In this document: piece by piece, positions 41,701 to 53,700 of the stretch
Layout of the letters: every line of letters begins with the position of its first letter
Numbering within the stretch: position 1 is the stretch's first letter
Assembly (NCBI RefSeq): GCF_910592395.1
Contig: NC_088310.1
Span: forward strand, 24,757,491-24,821,490
Source: Lineus longissimus
Lineage: Eukaryota; Nemertea; Pilidiophora; Heteronemertea; Lineidae
Reading direction: 5' to 3'
DNA: 64,000 bases
Notes under the pieces: generated by a model
What the model saw: the letters and a program-made list of their open reading frames with translations, nothing else
What the model was told of the DNA's origin: nothing
The model's database searches: none
Made by a program: the position numbers and the translations under genes

Positions 41701-44700
41701 CCTTTTAAATTTGCAGCTCATCTTGTTCGATTTCGATCATCACGTTGTAGATTTGAAAATTTCACCAACTCATTTGTATCACTTTGACTGATACAGATAG
41801 TAAAATTAACATTGTATCCATTTAGTTTAAATTTACAGCTTGGCAGTAACTCGGGTTATCTTTTTTCAAACATATACATAGAATTGATAAAGACTAGTCA
41901 TAATTATTTCTTGATACAAACAAGCTTACTTGACTGCACACATATTTTATACAAATCAACAAAGATTTCTGTTGTTGCTTTGCCAACTGCTCAACCTTTT
42001 GACATTCTTAGCTAAATTCATGACGAATGTATGATATAATCAGATCTAGCCGTGCACAAATAGTCTTTTTCCACTGGTGTGGTCTTTTGATATTGAGGGT
42101 TTGTTCGCTTGTTCAACAGATATATACAGTGGAACCCCGGTAACACGACCACTCATGGGACTGAGGTTGAATGGTTGCGTTGCCGAGGTGGTCGCTTTAG
42201 TGAAGTTGACAATCCCGCGACAAAATGCATGATTAGGTTTTCCCACCAAAATTGTTAAACGTAGTCATAAGTTCTAAATTCTGAAAAATTTTCAAAGCCA
42301 AAAGCTTTTTGGGACTGATAATGTTTCTTTATTTTGAGCCGAAAAAAAACAAGTGAAAAAAATATTTGGGCTTGAAAAAAATCATTTTGGTAAAACATAC
42401 ACATTAATGGTAAACTTGTTATGCATAAAAAACAGTCGATGCAATAAATCTTCCTTCTACAACATGACATGAATATTGTTTAAGTTCAAATACATTAAAT
42501 ATCTTTTCTCTATACTCGTAAAGGTGTCCATTTTAAGGGTGCCTTTGACACATTTGTTGATTTGACAAAGAATAATTCTATGAAATCAGTTGGAGAAAAA
42601 TTGATTCCATCTTTTTGAAGTGCGTCTGCACTCAATTGTTGAAACAGCTTGTCATTTCTGTTTCATGTAGATTGTATATTCCTTTTGAACTCAGATGACA
42701 TTCACATACCGGTAATATATAGTTCTAGTTCTGAAAAGTTATGTGGAAATTATGGGTTTTATTAGAAGAATGTAAGCCATCAGAGTTGAGCAATGTTTCT
42801 TGGATCCTTTTCAAGACCTCTGCCACATGATCTTGTATATATTATTTTTTGTAACGACTCTACTCGTAATTTCAAAAGCTTCATAGGTTTTGGAATTTTT
42901 TCAGATATTTTCTGAAACACAACGAAATGAATTATTTGTTAGTATGATTATTGAAAATCTTTAAAAATGCCTTTTTTAGAAAAAAAGGACAGTTTGTTTT
43001 TCAACACGACCTATATGGTATATGAATAAAAAGTGCTGAAGTTTTCAGCAAAGAACAATTGACACTTTATAAACTGGTATCTGCTACATGATACAATCAT
43101 TTCGTTTTTTTATGCGCTTTGATGCCAATTGCCAGAATCAGGACTTGCGGCACTGTTAGCGAAGCAGAATATCCCAGTGTTGTCATCATTCGGATCAAAG
43201 CCCAACACTTGTTTCTTACAAGGGAACATCTTATTCACCATGCATCTTTTATTATCTCATGCAATGAAAGCCAATAATAGCACACAATAATTTTTTTTTT
43301 CTGATATTCGCAAAAGCGGATGCTTTTTCATTGGCATTATTTATATCTTTGATCTTCCCTTGTCGTATGACCAATATCAATGTCAGATATCTTGCAATTT
43401 TTTTTGGTGAGACAAAGTTTTGGTATCCACAGAAACGAACATCTGACATCTAAAGAATGACAATGTGTAAGATGGAAATTTTATTCAATCTTTTCATCAT
43501 ATTTGTCTGCTTGTGTGTGTTCTGAGAATTGAACAATACTTTAAGGAGTGTATTAAAAGAAGTTTATTAATACTGTATTTGAAGCAGGTAGTTTAGCATA
43601 TGAACCATCTTCTTTGTCATGGTATCTGATATGTGCTCTGAAACAAGAAACATTGCTTGGCTCAATGGCAAATTCATACCCTGTATTTTCATTCCAATGT
43701 ATGTAACTGTATAAAATTGCTTCGAATGGATGCATCTTTCTACACGACTGGTACCCGGTTATTTCCGGGAATGTACCAGATACCTATTGTGAAATGACAT
43801 TGAAAAGAGTAGCTGCTATTTCTGTAGGTGGCTCAGTGGATGTTGCTACGGGCAGAAATGGCTCCTACTACAAAAGTTCCTGAACAAATAATGATACTGT
43901 GAAGATGTATAAGGTTCTGCTTTAATTGAAATGTGGGCTGTTAGAGAATCTTATGCAAAAGACAAACATTGAATTTTCTTTTAGAATGGTAAAAAGTGGT
44001 AAAATGCAGGCACTAAAAGGGATAAAAAGTAAACCCCTGGGCACCCAAGCTGTTAATAAAAAACTAATTCCTTGAGAGAGAAAAATATGAGCACTGCTTC
44101 ATTGCATAACTTCTAGTAAATTCTATGGTTACTGTCTTCCAGCTTACATACCCAGTGCCGTAAAAATGCAAATGCTAACCGGCTGCAGCTAAGTCGGGCA
44201 GAAAATGAAATACCCTTGTCAGCAGAATGACCCTTGGGTAGTTTACTGCCTGGGGCTCACTTCCTTAATCATATTGATATGATCAAAAGTGCAGCCTTCG
44301 TCATCAGCATGTTTGGTATCTTGTCAGAATGATGCAGTCATTGAAATTGGGCTTCATTTTGAAACGATGTGCATGTTGTTCATGTAAGTCCAATCTCAAC
44401 ATTTTGAATAAACAACCAATGACTGTTTTTCAATCAAAACATATTTCTCAATCTTTTGATCCGATCCGGTACACCGTGCTGCTTCCTCGAAAATGAGACT
44501 ATTTCTGGCCTGTTTTTATTCATGTTACTGTCAATTCAAAATGTTGATTGGGTACTTAGGAGTGTTTTGAAATGAAACTCGGGAAACTTTTCCAATTGTT
44601 TGTAAATTATCCAAAATCTGCAAAGTTAAGAAGCTGCTTTTTGCTGCTTGCCACTTCCACCTAGCAAGTATTTTGTAACCACTAACCAATGAAAAAGTTC

Positions 44701-47700
44701 CTTTGGGTCATTTTTGGGTGAAAAGAGCAATCGTGTTTTCAGTGGGCACAGAGTTTGGCATAGCGTAACTTTTTTACTTTGCATATTTTGGTCCTCGGCA
44801 GTTTTATTGAAGCTTTCTTTTTCCCCACCAAACACAAGCTATCCTGATAACTGAGGACTGATACATGTTCTGGCTATTTGTACATGTATATATAGATTGT
44901 TCTGTTTTCCAGTGTTTTCCTGGCTTCTGGACGATGAAGTCCAGCTCACAGGTAAAATACCAGTGGACCTAATCTCACCATTTTATCACCATGCAATCAC
45001 ATTATTTTATGTACAACTACTATGGTGGAATTGGTGTAGTTTTCATTTCATAGAAGTTTGACTGCATCACCTGCTCATTTTGTATATAAGATGTACAGAT
45101 GATTCAGACAAGCAAATGAAATTACTTGCATTGGGACTTGAAACAAAAATGGATTTTAAGCTTTGTAAAAGAATTGGTACAGCACACTCTGAATGATATT
45201 GTTGCCTTTCAAACACAATTTACCATTTCTTCAATTCACTGTTGACAGATTTAGAAGCTAAATCTGATGATTAAATCAATTGGAGACGTAATTTTCCTCA
45301 AATGGATCAAATTGTTTTCACTCATTTGCTTTGGATTAGATTTGTATTTGTACAAGTGCAGAATCTTAATTGATCAGTATGCATGCGGATGTCCCAATCA
45401 TAATGGCACAAGCTTTCAGCTGTAGCTGAAGACCACGCTGACTTTTTGGCTCAATAATAATAATACATTCAGAACATCTCATGGATGCAAGTATGAGATA
45501 CTTCTTGTTACGGCTATACTGTCTTAAGTAATGAATCATTACAGAAGGAAATAATCACGAAGTATTTGCCACTCCTTTCTATTGTGGTCAGCCGTTGGTC
45601 ACAGTCTTTGTCTTGATTAAGAAACGTTGACCGTGGGCATGATAATTTGCAAGACGTGTCGTCACGTACCGCCGAGTTAAGCTGCCAGGTCAATAGGAAT
45701 AGTGTGACGGAGTACAAGGTTGATTGTCAAGTCAGATATCAGGTGGATGTGAGCTAAGCCTCATATTTACTGGACTGTTTTTCCTAGATGCTGAGTTAGA
45801 GAGTGAATGATACAAAAACCTTTTTTTCACTGTGCTTAGTTGCGAGTATCAGGTATTGTCATATCAGAATTGAAATTTAAGAATAGGATGTCACTTCCTA
45901 CATCTGACCTTGCAAAATGTCGCTATAGGAGGCTGCTCATTGCTGAGTGCAAACTAGTCTCATTTCTATGTGTCCCCGGGTGGTGTTGGAAAGACTATTC
46001 ATTATGCTGCAGTTCCCACTTCACATATTGGATAACAATATTTCACAATTTATAACATTCTGCAGTTTCTCGTGAAGAATATTTGAAAAAACTATTGACT
46101 GGATGTGGCAAAAATTGGTGCTATTTGCTGCAAAGAAGAGAATAAACCAAAATGGATATTGACTTGAAATGTTTCAGGTTTTCCGTACATTGTCTCCAAT
46201 AATGCAAAAAGATGGAGAAGCACGTTGAAAATGCCATTGCGCCAGCCAGTAGAATGAAAACAAATTGATATTGACTCGGTTCATGAATAAGAAAGTAACA
46301 GTTAAGTGACAAGAAGTAGATTCGTACATGGTTCAGACACTTCATCTATCTCTAGGCGACATTCTATAGAATACAAAATAATTCCTTAGAGTTGGTATAC
46401 AGTCATAGAATAGGGTTGGTTGTGGTCTGTGGCATGAGAAAACTAAACAGTATTTCAAACCAGTGGTATATACATGTCAAACATGTTAAAGGAAGCATCT
46501 TCTTTGCCTAGATGGATACAAATAGTGTCACTATTTCATGTCTTTGTGACCTTCTAATCAAACAAGTTTCAACTCTCCTGGATTATTTTTGCATCCTATG
46601 TGGCAAAGACTTCTTATTCTTTGAGGGGAAAGGCTTTGACTTTCAACAGAGCTGTGTGCGTTTGGAGAATTCTAAGTCTACCGTTTCAGTAAACATTTGC
46701 TGTATATGGCTTTTATTTAGGAATCTGAGCAATTATTGGGCAAGTTGCTCTGAAGCGTATAGCAACACAGCTTCTTCTGTCGCTGTAATGTGGCCATGAC
46801 AACATGAAGATAGTGATGTGAAAGTGGCCACTGATGGTGCAATCAGTTGTCATGTGCTTGTGGCTATGTTGCAGGTGGTGATGTCAGAACCCTTGTTAGC
46901 AAAGTGCTTTACATTTGAAATAGAACAGTAGAAATGGTCAACAATATCATCAGAGTTAGGACACTTTACCTAAAAAGTGCCTTACTTAAACCTCTCGGTA
47001 ATTTCATACTCCTCGCTGATTCAACCATAGTAGTGTTTCTATGATATTGCATTCTGCCATGAAGTTATTTGCATGGAATAGGCAGCGTCGGCTGTTCATT
47101 TAAGGGCATGACGAGATATCTCTGTGCACCGGCAACATTCCCTTGCCTTTGGCTTGTTAGACTGGTGATCGTAGAAGAGCAAGACATTACCAAGATAGCT
47201 TACATGTCCATGGTACCAGTAGCGCCAGCAACAGATGAGAAAAGAACTACAACCCGAAGAAGACAATCAGAAATCCAGCCAATCTCGTCTCTGCGATGTG
47301 ACTAAGTTTAATTTAAATCCTCACTCTTTAAGATATGACAGAATCTAAATTCACAAGTTCACTATTTGTTCCTTTTCTGTTCTTACACACCTGTCTTGTG
47401 TTTTTCTACGCACTACCTTCTTTTGTTTAGACCGTGTTTGTCCATTATACCCTTCCTTCTCCTTGGCCCTTAAATAAGAAAGAGTATGATTCGACACCCA
47501 AGAAAGTCTAACGATATCACACTTCTATCATTGAAAAGATTAAACCTCTTTAAGGAAACTACTTACAAAAAGCTTTTGTCAATATAGCCTACATTAAAAA
47601 ACTTTACTGGTTATCTGTTATTGTCAAAAATATTGTCAGCTTTTCCAATGGCTTGAATGTAGCTGCTCTCCTGAAAGCATGACATTTGCATGCATATCGA

Positions 47701-50700
47701 TAATGACATCATAACTGTGAAGATACCAGTTGGTGGAATCCTGTTGCAACGATTTTCTTCTAAAAACTGATACATTGTCTGAGGAGAGATCGTGAGAGAT
47801 GCGTTTTTGCCAGTATGCAAAAACTGTCCCTGTTTCATTCCCTTTATGCCTATCATCGAACAAAGTCCACTGCAACAGTTGTCAGTTCACCCTGGCTGAT
47901 CAGCGTCTCCTTTCACCACTGACACTCCTGTTGTCCATGCAGATGATTATCTCATTAGCGCAGGAAATTAACAATGGTTGCCTGTTTTGTGCAATAAGGC
48001 AAGAGATATCTTTATCAACCAATTGATGCCGAAACTTTTGCGGTGACCAGGGTTGAAATATACATCTATGGAAAAAGCAATCTGCAAGCTTTCTGTGCTG
48101 GGAGCAACTTGCTTGCATTGATGCTACTAGCAAAATACCTATAGCTATAGTTTAGAGGTTATTTCTTGCATGGTATCTTGCATTACACTGCCAAATAGAA
48201 GACTATTTGAGGAATTGTTCAAATATATAGATTGCATGTAAGAGAAGTGTTCTGTGGGATGTTTTAGAACCGGCAGCAATGTTTTGATTGGAATGTTAGG
48301 GTAGCTACATGACGTCATCAAAATGGAAATATAGTCATGTATGGTAAAACAAATTTGTGATATTTTACGGTATTTATCATTCATGCACAAAAACACATAC
48401 ATGATCTGGCATGCCATCAGCAATTTACAATTATGGATGCTCAAGCACCTTTTCAACTTTTAATCATTTTCTCTTCAATAAAGAATTTCTTTCTCAATTT
48501 TAAAGAAACTCCTCACTCTAAACATAAAATCTGAAGTTATTTATTGTGACTTTGATTTCATATAGGACCGACCTCGATGATGACTAACTAGTTATAAAGC
48601 TTTATTTTAAGATTTAAGCTCATATTTATGTATGCATTGATGTTGCACTGCTGAGCGAACTTAACCATTTAGATGCATCTACATGTAGATGCACATTAAC
48701 ATTGAAACTGTTGAAAATTCACGTAAAAAACAACTAATGCATTAAAGAATAACATACTATTTATTAATCTGGCACTCAATATTGGTAGAACAACAAAAAT
48801 ATCATATTCACCAAAATAAAAACATCAATTTCAAATTTCCCCAGACAACTGAAGAAATAAATGATTGCCAATGCTGGGTGTGCCAACTGGCTGACAGCCG
48901 CCGGCCTATTCAAACCCATTGATCATGTTGATTTCGTTTATTCATACTCTTCCTCTTACTTTAACCCTACATCAACTCCTTCCTCCCTCCGTCGTGTCGA
49001 GTGGTCGTTTTGTGTTCTTTCTGCACGTTATTTCAGGATTCGAGGCCCTAACAGTTTTTGCCGTTTGTTCCAGGTCGGCAGTTGAACATATTTAACAACC
49101 AACACAAGGTTTACATTGGCGGTAAACCTGCCAGAGATAGAATGGGACGGCGCAAGAAACGACTGGCAAGTCCACGGGTTACGCAGCCATTTTCTGGAAC
49201 TATAGCAGGTTTGTAGAACTTGAGGACCATATCACAGCACTCCTCAAGGCCTTGGTCCAGGCATTTTGTATTGATGTAAGAACACTGGAACACCCCTACA
49301 AAAAGGTGAATGATTTCAACATGTTCAAGAAAACCATACAGCACTGCTCCGGACCTAGAAAGTATCCACTTCACCTATTTGCACCATAGCCAGTCAATTG
49401 AACCATCAGATTCCCATCCTTTTGCATAGTCAGTACAAAATTGTCATATATTTGTCCAAATACTGTCTAATCTTGTGACAGTCCTGTTCCTCGAGGTCCA
49501 GCTCATTATCAGCAACACAACCATACTCATTAGTTTAGCTACTATCATATTTCAAAGACTAGGAGTTGCTGATTTTGCTTCGTGACATGTCCGATCATAT
49601 TAGTTATTATGACCTTCAGTTCACCTATGTGAGATTTCGAGAATGAGTAATTATTTAGTAGCAATCCTTTTGGTAATCAGGCTTACAGAAAGGTTCATTG
49701 TTGCTTCTTTCAACCAACATGACAGAAATGACAGATGTGGCCTTGCCTTGGCTCAGCAGCCTTGAATTATTTTTACATATGAACATGAATATGATATATA
49801 CATGTGGTTTAGAGCACAACCATTATATCCACCTTGGTATCAGTTCCTTGAAAGAAGCAGAACAAAAGAGTTGTTAGGAAAAAAATTGTTAAAAAAGTAT
49901 ATAACCTACCTGGTTGGCTCAGGGCAAACACAAGAGAATACAACTTGTTTTGCAAAAAATTGTTGATACAAACATTATACTATCTCATGTTCTGTCTTGG
50001 TTGATTTGAATTAATGTGATAGTGGAATTAGGCCTTTATTGCTATGAGAGTGTCATAATGGAGGAATTTTGATAAAGAGATTGATTCTTGGTCAAATTTT
50101 AGAGTGATTGCTATAAAATTCACCTTTTGCAAAAAGATACCACAAACAGTCCAAGAAAGGATTGATGTTTTTTCCTATAAGACAAATTTGCAAACAGGAA
50201 CGGTACTATAAGCTGTGGTGATCAAAGATATAAAAAGTACCAGCAGAAAAACCATTCTCGTCTGTTTGTCCATCTAACAGTATCCTTTGGCCTGAGGATT
50301 ATCGGAAAAAAATCCCAAGAGTTGGTTCATCCAGACAAATCTAATTTGGGGCGGAGTGGCTCCTCGTGGCATACACGATATCCCAGCATACCTGTTATGA
50401 ATTCCAAACCACAACAAGTGTGATGGAGATCGAGTAAACCTACTCACAGAAATCGCGTGATTGGTATATACAGTGGAACCCCGGTAACACGGCCACTCAT
50501 GGGACCGAGGTTAAATGGTCGCGTTACCAGGGTGGTCGCGTTAGTGCAGTTGAAAATCCGGGGACAAAATGTATGATTAGATTTCCACCAAAATTGTTGA
50601 CACGCTTTGTTAGCAACATCACGGCAAAGGGCAGGGGTTGACATCCAAAATGGCTGTCCAATAACGGCACTGCTCTGCCTCTTTAGACAAGAGGTAGAGA

Positions 50701-53700
50701 GTTCTGCTGGTGGTATAGAAGTGACTGATATAAACAGTTAGGGAACTGGGCTTGGTTTGGCATCATGACATGTCTCATACAAGTCTGAATACTACCAATG
50801 TACAGTGAGATAGTTGAGACACCTGACAGCAAACTTGTGTAACTTGTGACAGTCACCTGGCACCTCCCAATAGTCTCCCTTATGATTTTTGTGTGTTTTT
50901 CCACAGCAACTAATCCAGTCAAAGTACATTTTTATAAAACAAAAAAGCTTCATGTATACATCTGATCTTCTTGTAACATGTGTAATACACTTGATATCCA
51001 GTTTTCCCACCATGACTCAGAACATTGTCAAATGTCAGTGACGTTTTCCCCATGGCATCACTAAAAAAATTTAAACTTTCCACCCTAGGCTAAGAGTCAA
51101 ATGTCAAAGTGACATTGTCTGCGCTGACGAGTCTTTCCTGTTTTTAATGTCACTTCCGCTGTTTTTACTTAAAAGGCCACAAGTTATTTGTGACGAGATT
51201 ATTGCCCTTCTTCATCTAATTAATAGTCTTACATACACCAGACTGAATTCTGTTTGAAGGTATTTGTTGAAGTGAAAGAGTTTAAATTTTCTTGTAATTG
51301 GATATCAAGTCTTATAACAAACTCCATGTATGAGATTACCGTGGAACTTCATTGGTTGACACCTCTGTCACCAAGACACCCTCTCCGTTAAGGACACTCA
51401 AATTTTCTTACATTTGTCTTGTTTCAGGTCTTGTCTTGAATGGTCGGCATATATTAGAGGTGGCCTCAATGTCCCCTAAAGACAACCGGATAGCTATATC
51501 ACCAGAGAATGTCTACCTACAAGTAGCTGGACAGTGGTCAACAAAGTAAGTTTGACATGCTGTTGGTTTTACTCCATTTACAGAAATGTTTTGTGACAAG
51601 ATCTACATTCTTCAACTTTGTGCTGAATAACGTCTCCTCTTCTTCATGCACATTTATCGAACATTGCCTCTCATTGCCTCTCACATACAGAAGGGAGTCC
51701 TAGATATTCCAATCACATTCTATAGAATTCTAATCTCAAGCCCATCAAGCGGCCTGCTGTTTTCATGCTTTTGATCCAGCCATTAGTGAAAGGCTCTCCC
51801 CCGTCACTTCAGCATCCCAAATGGGCTGCAGCAATTTATGCCCCGAGTGTTCTTGTCATGTTAGTCATTACAAATAATGAGCTACGTCTTTTTCAAACAT
51901 TGTTCTTCCCATGAACAACCAATTTAGCTTTTTGAGGATATCCACTTGGAGAGATTTCTTCAAATGGATGCCTTGGTGCTTGAGTAAGCATTAGCACCAG
52001 TTATAGCAAGGCCGACACTGAGAAGTTCAGGGTTCACATAGGGTGCTGCAGATAATACATCTGCATGCTAAAAGGGTAGAATGGTTGTGCATATTTTTGG
52101 ATGCATCTCAGAGCAGGTGGTTTTGTGATTGCACATTGGGCATTGTACATTTAGTGTTGGCTAGTGGTAACTTGATGCACAGATTACATTAACAAATATA
52201 CTCAATATTCTGGTTAAATGTTTGTACACGTACTTCTCTTGCTGCTCCTCAAGATGGGTCGCTCTACTCCTCCGTGAAGAGTAGGGTCTGATCTCTACTC
52301 CTCCTTTAAGATGGGTCTCTCCACTCCTCCTTTAAAGATGTGTCTCCTTTGTGTCCTGTACTTGATCAATATGCAGTGATGGAATGAGAGACTATGGCAC
52401 TACAAAAAACATCTCATCGTCTCACAGCTATTCAATAATGTTGTCTTCATTTCATAGCTTTTTGCAGACCTACACTCCATGGCAACATCATGGAAGAGGT
52501 ATTCGAGTTCAGTATTCTGCTGTCTCTTGACGGGATCTAACCCTGAGGATGATGAACTTTGAATATTGGTAGTATACAGTTTTAATTGGTGTCATAAATT
52601 TCATGTTCTATTGTTTCTCTTTCAGTGTAACGCCATTGACACCTACGAAGCCAGTGATTGGCACGCCTGTACCAGGACAAACGGCCACCACTGGCATGCA
52701 GTCAACAATGGGAATAAAGGTAAAATCCACTCATACAGTAAATCTTGGTTGTAATGTATCCCGACTGCCTTTCCTTGATTAATGATTTGTGCTGGTTTAT
52801 ACTATTTACTAAAATCAATTTTTTTTTACTTACGTACATATAACTAACAGCTTTTTATAGACTTTTATTAAAAATCATCCATTTTGAAGCTTGAGAATAC
52901 TACTGTCCTCAAAGCCTGCATCACTGTCGTAACATTTCATTTCATTCATATTTTATGACTTTGTGCCAATATTAATGTAGCTTTGTCCACCTTGAAATGA
53001 TAGCAGTGGCTAGCTGCATGGCATGACTTTGTCTTGTTGGCTCACCGTAGGGGAGTCTTTACAATACCGCAGTGTCCGTCGTCCGTCGTCGTCTGTCGTC
53101 GTCCGTCGTCGTCGTATCCTGTTTCAAAAACAGTGGCACGTTTCTTAACCGCTAAGCCTATGAACTTGTAACTTTGTACACAGGACTCCCTTGGTCAGAT
53201 GACCTGTGACACTAAATTTCGATCCGATCTGATTCTTAATTTGGCCACCAGGGGGCCGAATGTAGATATCTAAAAAGTGTGATATCTCGCTTATTAATGA
53301 CTTGTTTGGAATGAAATTTTTGTGGTAGGTACTCATAGCAAGGATACATCATATATCATACGGGTTTTTAATTTGACCTACTTTTCAAGGTCACAGAGGT
53401 CAAATGGCGTAAATTGGCTGTTTCAGTGTAACTATGGCACGTTTCTCAACCGCCACAGCTATGAACTTGAAACTTGGTACATATAACCCCCTATATCAGA
53501 TAACCTCTTGTGCTGAATATCGGTCCGATCTGATTCTCAATTTGGCCACCAGGGGGTCGAATGTGGATATCTAAAAAGTGTGATATCTCGCTTATTGATG
53601 ACTTGTTTTCGATAAAACTTTTGTGGTAGGTACTCATAGCAAGGATACATCATATATCATATGGGTTTTTAATTTGACGTACTTGTCGAGGTCACAGAGG

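Larger units (their letters stand above)
31960..44912 (+). other. nrxn: 13-kb intron before the splice-site-4 exon
   Basis: No exon-like sequence was found in these bases. The intron holds two family R copies, a Harbinger-like MITE, microsatellites and degenerate tandem repeats, listed separately. Long introns around the cassette fit regulated inclusion. Confidence 0.8.

Noticed and set aside
49074-49116. Alternative donor GGTAAAC inside the post-SS4 exon
   Set aside because: Its use would leave phase 2, which does not fit the next exon, and would remove the conserved QPFSG strand.
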